A DNA stretch of 24,726 nucleotides from Clostridia bacterium (GTDB lineage Bacteria; Aerophobota; Aerophobia; Aerophobales; AE-B3A), in assembly GCA_030610745.1 (NCBI GenBank), contig JAUWRC010000007.1, positions 1 to 24,726 of the forward strand, read 5' to 3'. The notes beneath the pieces were generated by a model. The model saw only the letters and a list, made by a program, of their open reading frames with translations, was not told where the DNA came from and searched no databases. This document shows, in pieces, positions 7,299-14,559 of the stretch; within the stretch, counting starts at the first letter, position 1, and the number at the start of each line of letters is the position of its first letter. A program made the translations under genes and the position numbers.

Positions 7299-8173
7299 AC
7301 TACGAACTACAAACTACGAACTACAATGATTTTATCCCCTTTACCAAGATGCAGGGCAGTGGTAATGACTTCATTATAGTTGATAACCGCTCTGGGATTA
7401 TTAAAGACAGAGAGAATTTTTCTAAAAGAGTCTGTTCGAGAAAGAAGGGAATTGGAGCAGATGGACTTCTTCTCTTAGAAGAGTCGGATAAAGCCACTTT
7501 TAAGATGCGCATCTTCAATCCTGATGGTACAGAAGCGGAGATGTGTGGCAATGGAGGCCGATGTATAGCTAGATTTGCTTATTTAAAGAAAATTGTAGGG
7601 GAAAAATGCTCTTTTGAGACCCTGTCCGGACCTATTATTGCTTATGTAAATGAGGCTCAAACTAAAATAAGAATGAAAAATCCTTGTCACCTGCATCTTA
7701 ATTTAAAACTAGCCCTGGAAGGCAACTCTTATGAAGGACATTATTTAGATACAGGAGTACCTCATCTTATTCTTTTTGCTCCGAAGGTAGAGAAGGCTCC
7801 CCTGGAGAAGCTAGGACCCAAAATAAGATATCATCGGTATTTTCAGCCTCAGGGAACTAATGTGGATTTTGTAGAAGTAGAAGGAGATACCCTTAAAGTT
7901 AGAACCTATGAGAGGGGAGTAGAGAAAGAAACTTTGAGCTGTGGTACAGGAGCGGTAGCCTCAGCTATCATCGCCAATATAATCCGGGGTTTGGGTTCTC
8001 CCTTAAAGATAAAAACAAAAGGAGGAAACCTCAAAGTTTATTTTCAGAGAAGGAATAAAACTAACTTTACTCCATTGGAGAATCCTTCTTTGCCGGAGTT
8101 CACCGAAGTCTTTCTGGAAGGTGAAGCAAAAGTGGTTTTTGAAGGAAAATACGAAAAGAAAGGAGGAGAATAA
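7295..8173 (+). CDS. dapF: Diaminopimelate epimerase
   Basis: Cofactor-free epimerase interconverting LL- and meso-diaminopimelate by a two-cysteine mechanism. The two cysteines are visible in EMCGNGGRC (C84) and LSCGTGAVAS (C216). The start MQGSGNDF-type motif is present, but in this frame it is preceded by about 18 extra residues (MNYELQTTNYNDF...). These extra residues are encoded by an ACTACGAACTAC-type repeat. AAAGG lies about nine bases before the ATG at 7295, which overlaps the lysA stop, so the long form is plausible. The alternative ATG inside KMQGSG would remove an expected first strand. An insertion around residues 250-270 (QRRNKTNF...LPEF) precedes the last strand. Confidence 0.94.
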   Translation: MNYELQTTNYNDFIPFTKMQGSGNDFIIVDNRSGIIKDRENFSKRVCSRKKGIGADGLLLLEESDKATFKMRIFNPDGTEAEMCGNGGRCIARFAYLKKIVGEKCSFETLSGPIIAYVNEAQTKIRMKNPCHLHLNLKLALEGNSYEGHYLDTGVPHLILFAPKVEKAPLEKLGPKIRYHRYFQPQGTNVDFVEVEGDTLKVRTYERGVEKETLSCGTGAVASAIIANIIRGLGSPLKIKTKGGNLKVYFQRRNKTNFTPLENPSLPEFTEVFLEGEAKVVFEGKYEKKGGE

Positions 8174-8178
8174 TATAT

Positions 8179-9048
8179 ATGTTCAAAGGATGTTTTGTAC
8201 CCATTGTTACTCCTTTTAAAGGAGGAGAAATAGACGAAGAGGCTTTGAGAAAACTTATCGGGTTCTGTCTGGAAAAAGGGGTGGATGGGATAGTCCCCTG
8301 TGGGACAACAGGAGAATCACCTACTTTATCCTTTGCCGAACACAAGCGAGTGGTTAAAATAACTGTGGAAGAGGTTAAGGGGAGAGTGCCTATAATCGCC
8401 GGGGCAGGTTCTAATAATACTAAAGAGGCAGAAGAACTAACCAGATACGCCAGAGAAATAGGAGCGGATGGAGTTCTGGTAATAGCTCCCTATTACAATA
8501 AACCCACCCCTAAGGGATTGGAAGCCCATTACCGCAAATTAGAAGCTATCGGTCTTCCTATTATTATTTATAATATTCCCTCACGCACAGGAATAAACAT
8601 TCCTCCTTCCCTCATAGCTAAATTAAGCAGACTCAAAGGCATAGTAGGGATCAAGGAAGCAAGCGGAGATATGGACCAGGTTTCCAGTATTATCTCTCTC
8701 TCAGAGCCTGGCTTCAGTGTCCTTTCCGGGAATGATTCCCAGACTCTGCCCATTCTTTCTTTGGGCGGATGTGGAGCTATAGCAGCAACGGCTAATATTA
8801 TACCAGAAGAGATGACAAAAATGATAAAGTATTATCTTGAAGGAAAAATCGAAAAAGCTCAAGAGCTTCATTACAAAATTTATCCTCTGTGCCAGGCTAT
8901 GTTTATGGAAACCAACCCTCTTCCTATGAAAACAGCTCTGGCTCGCCTGGGAATGATTGAGAAAGAATGGAGACTCCCCTTGAATGGTATGCAAAAAGAG
9001 AATGAGGAAAAATTAGAGAAGGCCCTTGCTAATTATGGACTACTCTAA
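8179..9048 (+). CDS. dapA: 4-hydroxy-tetrahydrodipicolinate synthase
   Basis: Class I aldolase-fold enzyme condensing pyruvate with aspartate semialdehyde, the first committed step to diaminopimelate. At 289 residues it matches the family. CGTTGESPTL (41-50) carries the proton-relay threonine, YNIPSRTG (131-138) the catalytic tyrosine and the substrate-binding arginine, and GIKEASGD (157-164) the Schiff-base lysine K159. An AAAGGAGGAG ribosome site is about eight bases upstream. It sits five bases after dapF and overlaps folK. The reductase gene dapB, which often follows, is absent from the window. Confidence 0.97.
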   Translation: MFKGCFVPIVTPFKGGEIDEEALRKLIGFCLEKGVDGIVPCGTTGESPTLSFAEHKRVVKITVEEVKGRVPIIAGAGSNNTKEAEELTRYAREIGADGVLVIAPYYNKPTPKGLEAHYRKLEAIGLPIIIYNIPSRTGINIPPSLIAKLSRLKGIVGIKEASGDMDQVSSIISLSEPGFSVLSGNDSQTLPILSLGGCGAIAATANIIPEEMTKMIKYYLEGKIEKAQELHYKIYPLCQAMFMETNPLPMKTALARLGMIEKEWRLPLNGMQKENEEKLEKALANYGLL

Positions 9049-9532
9049 AATGTGCAGTGTCTACATCGGATTAGGTTCAAATAAGGGGAAGAGAATAGGA
9101 AATATAAAGGAGGCACTGAACCACCTAAAAGAGAAAATGGAGGTAGAGAAGGTTTCCTCTTTTTATCTGACCGAACCAGTAGGAATAAAAGGAGGGTGGT
9201 TTGTAAATTGTGTTCTGAAAGTAAGAACAGATAACAATCCTAAGAAATTACTCGAAATATTACTGGAAATAGAAAAAAGAATGGGTAGAATAAGAACAAA
9301 AAAGAAGATTTCTCGGGTGATCGACTTAGACCTTCTTTTTTACGAGGGAAAGATAATCAAAGAAAAAGATCTTACCCTTCCTCATCCACGCCTGCACAAA
9401 CGCAGGTTTGTCTTGATTCCTCTTGCTGAAATTAATCCAGAGCTTTATCACCCTATCCTTAAAAAATCTATCAAGGAAATTCTGGAATCCTTAATTGATG
9501 AACATAGAGTATATCTCGTGAATGGTGAATAG
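9035..9532 (+). CDS. folK: 2-amino-4-hydroxy-6-hydroxymethyldihydropteridine pyrophosphokinase
   Basis: Transfers pyrophosphate from ATP to the pterin alcohol in folate synthesis. Signatures are VYIGLGSNKG near the start, then RVIDLDLLFYEG with the metal-binding aspartates, and LPHPRLHKRRFVLIPLAEI. About 160-165 residues is the usual size. The start is uncertain: a TTG at 9026, an ATG at 9035 and an ATG at 9050 are all in frame. I chose 9035 because GAGAAGG lies upstream, while 9050 (MCSVYIGLGSN) would give the most family-like terminus. All of these overlap or abut the dapA stop. folB and folP are not nearby; its place after the dap genes seems to be simple operon packing. Confidence 0.92.
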   Translation: MDYSKMCSVYIGLGSNKGKRIGNIKEALNHLKEKMEVEKVSSFYLTEPVGIKGGWFVNCVLKVRTDNNPKKLLEILLEIEKRMGRIRTKKKISRVIDLDLLFYEGKIIKEKDLTLPHPRLHKRRFVLIPLAEINPELYHPILKKSIKEILESLIDEHRVYLVNGE

Positions 9533-9580
9533 TGGATGGTGCCCCCTCACCCTATCCCTCTCCCCTGAGGGGAGAGGGAA
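9523..9580. repeat. Dispersed palindromic repeat, copy 1
   Basis: GTGAATGGTGAATAGTGG words lead into a pyrimidine run. A perfect 10-bp inverted repeat follows, CCCTCTCCCC (9556-9565) and GGGGAGAGGG (9569-9578), with a TGA loop. The same unit, with the same TACCCTATC/CACCCTATC approach, lies at 19376-19422, and a degenerate copy at 23231-23261. All three lie just after a gene stop codon. There is no U-run, so it is not a standard terminator. Confidence 0.75.
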
Positions 9581-9675
9581 CTACACGCTAAACGCTACCC
9601 GCTATACGCTAGTTCTTTGACAGGATGTGAGGAGTAGGGTATAATATGCTAAACGCTGCCCGCTATACGCTAAAA
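9581..9675. repeat. Duplicated 25-base repeat flanking the yicC promoter
   Basis: GCTAAACGCT-A/G-CCCGCTATACGCTA occurs at about 9587-9611 and again at 9648-9672 with one difference. The yicC promoter lies between the two. A related word in opposite orientation is at about 20827-20850 (TCGTATAGCGTTTAACGG). Confidence 0.65.
9617..9645 (+). promoter_or_regulatory. Consensus promoter of yicC-gmk-rpoZ
   Basis: TTGACA (9617-9622), 17 bases, TATAAT (9640-9645): a perfect sigma-70 match. The mRNA would start near 9652, inside the second repeat copy, and reach the yicC start codon after about 40 bases. Confidence 0.8.
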
Positions 9676-9691
9676 TTATGGAGGTTTTCTT

Positions 9692-10561
9692 TTGAAAAGT
9701 ATGACTGGTTATGGGGAGGGAAAAGTAGAAAATGAGAAAGTAGATATCTATTCACAAATAAAAACACTTAATCATCGTTTTTTGGAAATAGAAATTAATT
9801 GTTCTGAGCCAATCCCCTTTCTCTGGGAAAAAAGAATTAAGGAAAAAATTAAGGAAAAGATCAAACGAGGAAAGATAATCCTTAATATCGAAATAAAGAG
9901 GAAAAAACTTGCCTTGCCTAAAACTATAATAAATCAAGAACTCGCCTCTCATTATCACCAGATTCTTTCTCAAGTATCTGATAATCTGGGGTTAAAAAAA
10001 GAGGTTGATCTCTCTCATATCTTATCGCTTCCTAATGTTATCCTTTTAGAAAAAGAAAAAGCTCAAGAAAATATAAAAAGTCTTATAGATAAATCTCTAA
10101 TTAAAACCTTAAAAGAAGTACTTCAAGCAAAAGAAAAAGAGGGAAAAGAACACCTTTATAGTATCCAGAAGTATTTAAAAAAAATCGAAAAGAGACTTTC
10201 CAAAATAGAAAAAGAGACTCCTTTAATTGAAAAAAATTATAAAAAAAAAATAGAGAAAAACTTGGAAGAACTTTTAGAAAAGACAGATAAGAAAAAAATG
10301 GCTCGCGAGCTTTCTTCCCTTATCTGGCGAGGTGATACCAGTGAGGAAAGATTACGCTTTCAATCTCACTTAGACCAACTCCAAAATACTCTAAAACAGA
10401 CCGAGCTTATAGGGGCCAAATTAAAATTTACCCTCCAGGAGTTACAAAGAGAAATCAATACTTTAGGAGCAAAAACTAACGCTTTTATTATCTCTCACCT
10501 GGTGATTCAAATTAAAGAAGATTTAGAAAGAATTAGAGAAGAAACTCAAAATATCGAGTAA
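9692..10561 (+). CDS. yicC: YicC/YloC family endoribonuclease
   Basis: Member of the YicC family, reported to act as endoribonucleases in RNA turnover. The 289-residue length is normal. The conserved start MKSMTGYGEGKVE and the conserved C-terminus (REINTLGAKTNAF, then ISHLVIQIKEDLERIREETQN) are both present. The middle is a highly charged, lysine- and glutamate-rich helical stretch. The start codon is TTG, fixed by GGAGG at 9680-9684 with seven bases spacing and by the family-typical first residues. It is followed by gmk and rpoZ, an order seen in many bacteria. Confidence 0.92.
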   Translation: MKSMTGYGEGKVENEKVDIYSQIKTLNHRFLEIEINCSEPIPFLWEKRIKEKIKEKIKRGKIILNIEIKRKKLALPKTIINQELASHYHQILSQVSDNLGLKKEVDLSHILSLPNVILLEKEKAQENIKSLIDKSLIKTLKEVLQAKEKEGKEHLYSIQKYLKKIEKRLSKIEKETPLIEKNYKKKIEKNLEELLEKTDKKKMARELSSLIWRGDTSEERLRFQSHLDQLQNTLKQTELIGAKLKFTLQELQREINTLGAKTNAFIISHLVIQIKEDLERIREETQNIE

Positions 10562-10587
10562 GCAAGCGCTTTACAGAGGAAAAAACT

Positions 10588-11199
10588 TTGTTAAAGAAAA
10601 AGAGAGGTTTAATTGTGGTTATTTCTGCTCCATCAGGAGTGGGTAAAACTACTCTATTAAAGAGATTTTTGCAGGTATCCCCCTCGTTTACCCCTTCAGT
10701 ATCCTTTACTACTCGTCATCCCCGCAAAAATGAAATAGAGGGAGTAGATTATTATTTTGTTTCCCTAGGGGAATTCCAAAAAATGAGAGAGGAAGGAAAG
10801 TTTGTAGAATGGGCCGAGGTACATGGACAACTTTATGGGACCTCAATTAATTTCCTTAATGAAGTTATAAAGACGGAAAAAGACGTAATTTTAGAAGTAG
10901 ATGTCAAAGGAGGAACCGAGATAAGAAAAAAATATCCCCAGGCTGTACTTATTTTTCTTCTTCCCCCTTCCTGGCAAGAATTACAAAGACGTTTAAGTGG
11001 CAGAGCTACTGAGGAAACGAAAAAAATAAGAGACCGTATGCAGCAAGCAAAAAAAGAAATTAAGTATATTTCTTTTTACGATTATGTAATAATGAATGAT
11101 AATATAAATAGGGCATTAGGTGATTTGTTAGCTATAATTAAAGCAGAACGTTGTCAGGTGAATAAGATTCCACCGGAAAATCTAAAAAAACTTACTTAA
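10588..11199 (+). CDS. gmk: Guanylate kinase
   Basis: Phosphorylates GMP to GDP with ATP. The P-loop is SAPSGVGKTTL near residues 13-23. The GMP-binding part follows as SFTTRHPRKNEIEGVDYYFV, then FVEWAEVHGQLYGTS, and the lid arginines are in RRLSGRATE. At 203 residues it is full length. The start is TTG, with AGAGGA seven bases upstream (10575-10580), the second TTG start in a row in this operon. It lies 26 bases after yicC and 24 before rpoZ, a standard nucleotide and RNA polymerase supply cluster. Confidence 0.95.
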   Translation: MLKKKRGLIVVISAPSGVGKTTLLKRFLQVSPSFTPSVSFTTRHPRKNEIEGVDYYFVSLGEFQKMREEGKFVEWAEVHGQLYGTSINFLNEVIKTEKDVILEVDVKGGTEIRKKYPQAVLIFLLPPSWQELQRRLSGRATEETKKIRDRMQQAKKEIKYISFYDYVIMNDNINRALGDLLAIIKAERCQVNKIPPENLKKLT

Positions 11200-11223
11200 A
11201 AGTAGTTACAGAAAGGAGTTTTA

Positions 11224-11445
11224 ATGGTTGAAATTTTTATAGATGAATTGTTATGTAAAACTGGAATGGATAATAAATATGAACTTATTCGTTTAGCTAT
11301 CCAAAGAACAAGACAATTAATGAAGGAAAAGAATAGAATAAAATTAGTCAGTTCTAAAGAAAATTTTCCCAGTGCTGTTTTAAGAGAAATAATGGAAGGT
11401 AAATTAAAACCAGAGGGTTTTAAAGAGGAGAAAAAAGAAAGATAA
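11224..11445 (+). CDS. rpoZ: RNA polymerase omega subunit
   Basis: Small subunit that assists folding and assembly of the beta-prime subunit. The 73-residue protein has the family pattern of an N-terminal segment (IDELLCKTGMDNKYELIRLA) leading into AIQRTRQLM, which corresponds to the conserved A-x-x-R-A-R-Q helix, and a charged C-terminal tail rich in lysine and glutamate. GAAAGGAG precedes the ATG. Identification rests on this pattern plus its place directly after gmk, where rpoZ is expected. It closes the operon, and a terminator hairpin overlaps its stop codon. Confidence 0.85.
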   Translation: MVEIFIDELLCKTGMDNKYELIRLAIQRTRQLMKEKNRIKLVSSKENFPSAVLREIMEGKLKPEGFKEEKKER

Positions 11446-11474
11446 GAAGTATTACTTCTTTATTATTATTATTA
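11444..11474 (+). terminator. Terminator of the yicC-gmk-rpoZ operon
   Basis: AAGAAGT (11444-11450) and ACTTCTT (11454-11460) form a seven-bp AT-rich stem with an ATT loop, followed by a run of TTATTATTATTATT. The stem includes the last two bases of the rpoZ stop codon. Confidence 0.6.
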
Positions 11475-11561
11475 AAGAATTTAGTAGTCATATTAGAGGT
11501 TGTGAGTAATGTTAGTAATTTCTGTAAAGAAGAATATACCCTTATGAGACGAAAGTAAAAC

Positions 11562-11645
11562 GTGGGAATAAAGAAACTACTTTTTTCACTTTTTTCACAA
11601 GTTGAAAATTATTTCCCTTTTTTCTCTTTTTTATTCACAAGTTTT
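11562..11645. other. T-rich convergent intergenic tract with possible shared terminator
   Basis: GGGAATAA at about 11564 can pair with TTATTTCCC near 11609, ahead of TTTTTTCTCTTTTTT on the plus strand. TTCACAAGTT occurs at about 11594 and again at about 11635. The tract lies between the convergent rpoZ and dnaA genes and could stop transcription from both sides. The loop is long, so this is weak. Confidence 0.3.
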
Positions 11646-11652
11646 CCTTAAA

Positions 11653-12987
11653 TTACTCAGAAGTTTTTAGTATTTCTATTAACTTCTCTAATTCTTCTTT
11701 TAGATTTTCATCTTTGCTTTTCTGTTTCTCTATTTTTTTACATGCATACATCACTGTAGTGTGGTCTTTCCCTCCAAATTTAACTGCAATCTCAGGAAAA
11801 GAAGCTTCTGTTAATTCTCGGCAAAGCCACATTGCTGCCTGTCTAGGAAAAACAATAGACTTTACTCTTTTTTTCCCTTTAATAGCCTCCTCTCTGATTT
11901 TGTAATATTTACTTACTATTTTTTGAATTAACTCAATAGTAATTGGTTTAGGTTTTTCTTTAGGGATAATATCTTTTAATATCTCCCTAACTGAACTCGC
12001 ATTTATTTTTTCTTTAAACAAAGAAGAATGAGCAGCTAAACGAATCAGACATCCTTCTAATTTACGGATATTAGTCTTTATTCTCTCTGCTATAAATATA
12101 AATGCTTCATCAGGAAAATGTAAATTCTCCGCCATTGCCTTCTTCTTTAATATAGCAACTCTTGTTTCAAAGTCTGGAGGTTGAATATCAGCAATTAAAC
12201 CCCATTCAAAACGTGAGAGAAGCCTTTTTTCTAAAGTAGGGATTTCACTGGGGGGTCTATCGCTGGAAAGTACTATTTGTTTATGGGCTTCATATAAAGT
12301 ATTAAAAGTATGAAAAAACTCTTCCTGGGTTCGCTCTTTTCCGGCTAAAAAATGGATGTCATCCACAAGGAGGATATCTGTATTGCGATACTTTTTCCTG
12401 AACTTTGTTGTTCTGCGATTTTGAATGGCATTTATTAACTCATTGGTAAATTGTTCAGAGGAAAGATAAGTGAAGGTCATCTCATCTTTGTTTTTTATGA
12501 CATAGTGACCAATGGCCTGTAGAAGATGGGTTTTCCCTAAGCCTACTTTACCATAGAGAAATAAAGGATTATAGGCCTGCCCAGGGGATTGAGCTACAGC
12601 CAGAGCAGCAGCGTGAGCCAACCGATTGTTATTCCCTACAACAAAACTCTTAAAATTATATTTTGGGTTTAACCTGGAAACAGCAGATTTTTTTTTAAAA
12701 GTAGACCTCTTGGTTAGATGAATATGATTATCTTTGGGGAAAAAAATGAAATCTACTTCTAGCTTTCGCCCTGTTAATTGCTTTATTTCTTCTTTTATTT
12801 TCTTTAAATACTTTTCTTCCAGCCACTCTTTAAAAAAGTCATTAGGGACTTGGATGGTTAATTTATTTTGGGTAAGAGAATATAGTTGGGTAGGCTTAAA
12901 CCAGGTCTTAAAGTTCTGTGGTTTAAGCTGCGTTTCTATCCTCGATAATAACTGCTGCCAGATATCTTTTTCCTTTTTCTTCATCAA
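11653..12987 (-). CDS. dnaA: Chromosomal replication initiator DnaA
   Basis: Binds DnaA boxes and unwinds the origin. Domain I is recognisable (IWQQLLSRIETQLKPQNFKT near 9-28). There is a short linker, then the AAA+ domain with Walker A GKVGLGKT (146-153) and Walker B ILLVDDIHFLAG (205-216). Domain IV ends with the signature FGGKDHTTVMYACKKI, which contacts the DNA box. At 444 residues it is full length. AAAAGG is six bases before the ATG, and a second ATG follows immediately. The gene points away from the boxes at 13010-13137, so it is probably autoregulated by them. dnaN is not its neighbour; rpoZ lies convergent on the other side. Confidence 0.97.
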   Translation of the reverse strand: MMKKKEKDIWQQLLSRIETQLKPQNFKTWFKPTQLYSLTQNKLTIQVPNDFFKEWLEEKYLKKIKEEIKQLTGRKLEVDFIFFPKDNHIHLTKRSTFKKKSAVSRLNPKYNFKSFVVGNNNRLAHAAALAVAQSPGQAYNPLFLYGKVGLGKTHLLQAIGHYVIKNKDEMTFTYLSSEQFTNELINAIQNRRTTKFRKKYRNTDILLVDDIHFLAGKERTQEEFFHTFNTLYEAHKQIVLSSDRPPSEIPTLEKRLLSRFEWGLIADIQPPDFETRVAILKKKAMAENLHFPDEAFIFIAERIKTNIRKLEGCLIRLAAHSSLFKEKINASSVREILKDIIPKEKPKPITIELIQKIVSKYYKIREEAIKGKKRVKSIVFPRQAAMWLCRELTEASFPEIAVKFGGKDHTTVMYACKKIEKQKSKDENLKEELEKLIEILKTSE

Positions 12988-13246
12988 AAACCTTTTAAAA
13001 TAATGTCAGTTAACCACAGATTTATCCACAGTTGTGGATAAATCTAAAATCCATATAGTTCAAGAAAAAAACCTCATTGAGATATTTTTTTATTTTTTAA
13101 AAAACAAATCAGACAATAATCTCATGGGTTATACACAAAAAAGAACAAGAACAGTGCAATTTTATTCTTTATTTTAAAACTATATTTTCTTCTTGTCAAG
13201 TAACCGTAATTAATAATAATTATTTATCGTATAATTATTTGTTCGG

Positions 13247-13274
13247 TTGACAATTGTAAACATTTACATATAAT
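13247..13274 (+). promoter_or_regulatory. Promoter of the sigma-54-like gene
   Basis: TTGACA (13247-13252) and TATAAT (13269-13274) are 16 bases apart. The minus-10 box lies inside the left arm of the 16-bp inverted repeat at 13265-13301. A smaller palindrome TGTAAA-CA-TTTACA fills the spacer at 13255-13268. The leader to the start codon is about 145 bases. Confidence 0.65.
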
Positions 13275-13301
13275 ATACATATAATATGTATATTATATGT
13301 A
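13265..13301. promoter_or_regulatory. 16-bp inverted repeat overlapping the minus-10 box (operator candidate)
   Basis: Arms 13265-13280 and 13286-13301 are perfect reverse complements (TACATATAATATACAT on the left), separated by five bases. The position over the minus-10 box is typical of a repressor operator. Being wholly AT-rich, it could instead be part of the origin unwinding element. Confidence 0.55.
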
Positions 13302-13359
13302 TCAAAACATAAATAAAAAATAGTCTTTTTGGTTTTGCAAATCAACTAAAGAGAAAGGT

Positions 13360-13422
13360 ATGGGTGGAAGAGCAACAGGATGCAAAATTCTAATTAATAG
13401 AGATCGCCTCTCGGGAAAGTAA
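13360..13422 (+). CDS. Possible 20-residue upstream ORF
   Basis: ATG at 13360, preceded by GAGAAAGG, opens a 20-codon frame (MGGRATGCKILINRDRLSGK) that ends three bases before the ATG of the sigma-54-like gene. It could couple translation of that gene. It is short and may be chance. Confidence 0.2.
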   Translation: MGGRATGCKILINRDRLSGK

Positions 13423-13425
13423 AAA

Positions 13426-14556
13426 ATGGGTGTTTTAGAGGTTAAACAAATATCGACCCAAAGGGTAGAGCAGATAGCTAAATTAATGGGCAAAATGAAA
13501 TTAGCTGAATTTATGAGTCTATCCGAGGCTGAATTCCAAAAACTGATTCAAGAAGTTGAAAATAATCCCTTATTTAAGAGGCTAACAATTCCCGGGGCCG
13601 GGATTGTCAAGTATAAAAAATTCTCTAAAACTGGTCTAGCTTACTCCAGAAGCATTCCTCTTGATCCTACTATTACTCCCAGTCGGAATTATCTTGATAT
13701 AGAACCTCTTCTTGCCCAAGAAGAAGAAATTATCCAAATAATAAAAGAAGTAGGAGTGGACAAATTTAAGAAATATTTTTTGGATGGGATACCAGGGATG
13801 ACCCTGGGAGAAATTGCTCGAGAGTGCAATTCAACAAAGAAAAAGGTAAAAAAGGTAAACAATTTCGTTGATAAGTTTTATTTAGAAGCTAAATTAACTG
13901 AATCCTCCCAGGGTCACAGGATACAGAGAACATATTATTCTACCATTGCCTCCATTGAAAAAAGGAAGGATGAATTTATTATTAACTACTTTTCTCGCGA
14001 AATTGTTAAGGGGCGCTATCTTATAAATTTTGATCGATTTGAGGAGTTGAAGAAGAGAAAGATATTTACCAGCAGAGAAGTTAAAAAGATCAACTCTTTA
14101 TTTAATAAATTAAGATTAATTAATAGTAGAAAAATTACCATTTATCAAATAATTAAAAAGCTGATCGAAGTCCAGTATAATTTCCTGACCTCGGGTAGCA
14201 TTGATTACCTTAAGCCTTTTACCCAGGCATCGTTAAGCAAAAAGATAGGAGTGAATCCATCTTTGATAAGTAGAGCAATTAAAAGAAAAGCCATCCGTAT
14301 TCCTCAGGGAAGACAAATTCCTATTAAGATTCTTTTCCCCAGCAAACGAGAAATAAGAAAAAAACTTATCAGAGAGATTATTGAACAAGAAAAATCTGAA
14401 ATAGAGAAAGGGATTCTTTCTAGACCCTATAGCGATGAAGAAATCAGAGCCCAATTGAGGAAAAAAAATGGAATTTCCATTTCCAGACGTTCTGTAAGTG
14501 AATGCAGGAAAGATTTAAAGATCCCTTCCAGTTTCAAAAGAGTATACCAAGGATAA
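13426..14556 (+). CDS. Divergent, compact sigma-54 (RpoN)-like factor
   Basis: Predicted alternative sigma factor of the RpoN family. Residues 31-50 (SLSEAEFQKLIQEVENNPLF) match the end of region I. The middle (about 95-160) looks like a reduced core-binding domain. From 250 the DNA-binding domain is clear: FLTSGSIDYLKPFTQASLSK, then GVNPSLISRAIKRKAIRIPQG, which is the helix-turn-helix with the HESTVSR-like turn. A degenerate RpoN box, SRRSVSECRK (353-362), replaces the usual ARRTVAKYRE, and IPSS follows. At 376 residues it is shorter than most RpoN (about 430-500). It lacks the acidic region II and the glutamine-rich start. GGGAAAG is a weak ribosome site. Only three bases separate it from an NtrC-type activator. 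It may be a true sigma or a diverged regulator. Confidence 0.72.
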   Translation: MGVLEVKQISTQRVEQIAKLMGKMKLAEFMSLSEAEFQKLIQEVENNPLFKRLTIPGAGIVKYKKFSKTGLAYSRSIPLDPTITPSRNYLDIEPLLAQEEEIIQIIKEVGVDKFKKYFLDGIPGMTLGEIARECNSTKKKVKKVNNFVDKFYLEAKLTESSQGHRIQRTYYSTIASIEKRKDEFIINYFSREIVKGRYLINFDRFEELKKRKIFTSREVKKINSLFNKLRLINSRKITIYQIIKKLIEVQYNFLTSGSIDYLKPFTQASLSKKIGVNPSLISRAIKRKAIRIPQGRQIPIKILFPSKREIRKKLIREIIEQEKSEIEKGILSRPYSDEEIRAQLRKKNGISISRRSVSECRKDLKIPSSFKRVYQG

Positions 14557-14559
14557 AAA

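Larger units (their letters stand above)
12988..13425. other. oriC: Probable replication origin and divergent control region
   Basis: 438 bases between divergent dnaA and the sigma-54-like gene. DnaA-side boxes: TTAACCACA (13010-13018, one mismatch), TTATCCACA (13022-13030), TGTGGATAA (13033-13041, inverted) and TTATACACA (13129-13137, one mismatch). The two perfect boxes form a 13-bp inverted repeat, 13018-13030 with 13033-13045. The right half, about 13140-13330, is extremely AT-rich and could be the unwinding element, but it also carries the promoter and inverted repeat of the next gene. Only four boxes are visible, so part of the origin may lie elsewhere. A 20-codon frame starts at 13360. 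Confidence 0.65.

Noticed and set aside
9555..9580. Rho-independent terminator for folK
   Set aside because: Good stem but no U-run follows; the same unit occurs as a dispersed repeat.
9523..9675. CRISPR array from repeated words
   Set aside because: Copies are few, adjacent and degenerate, without regular unique spacers or cas genes.
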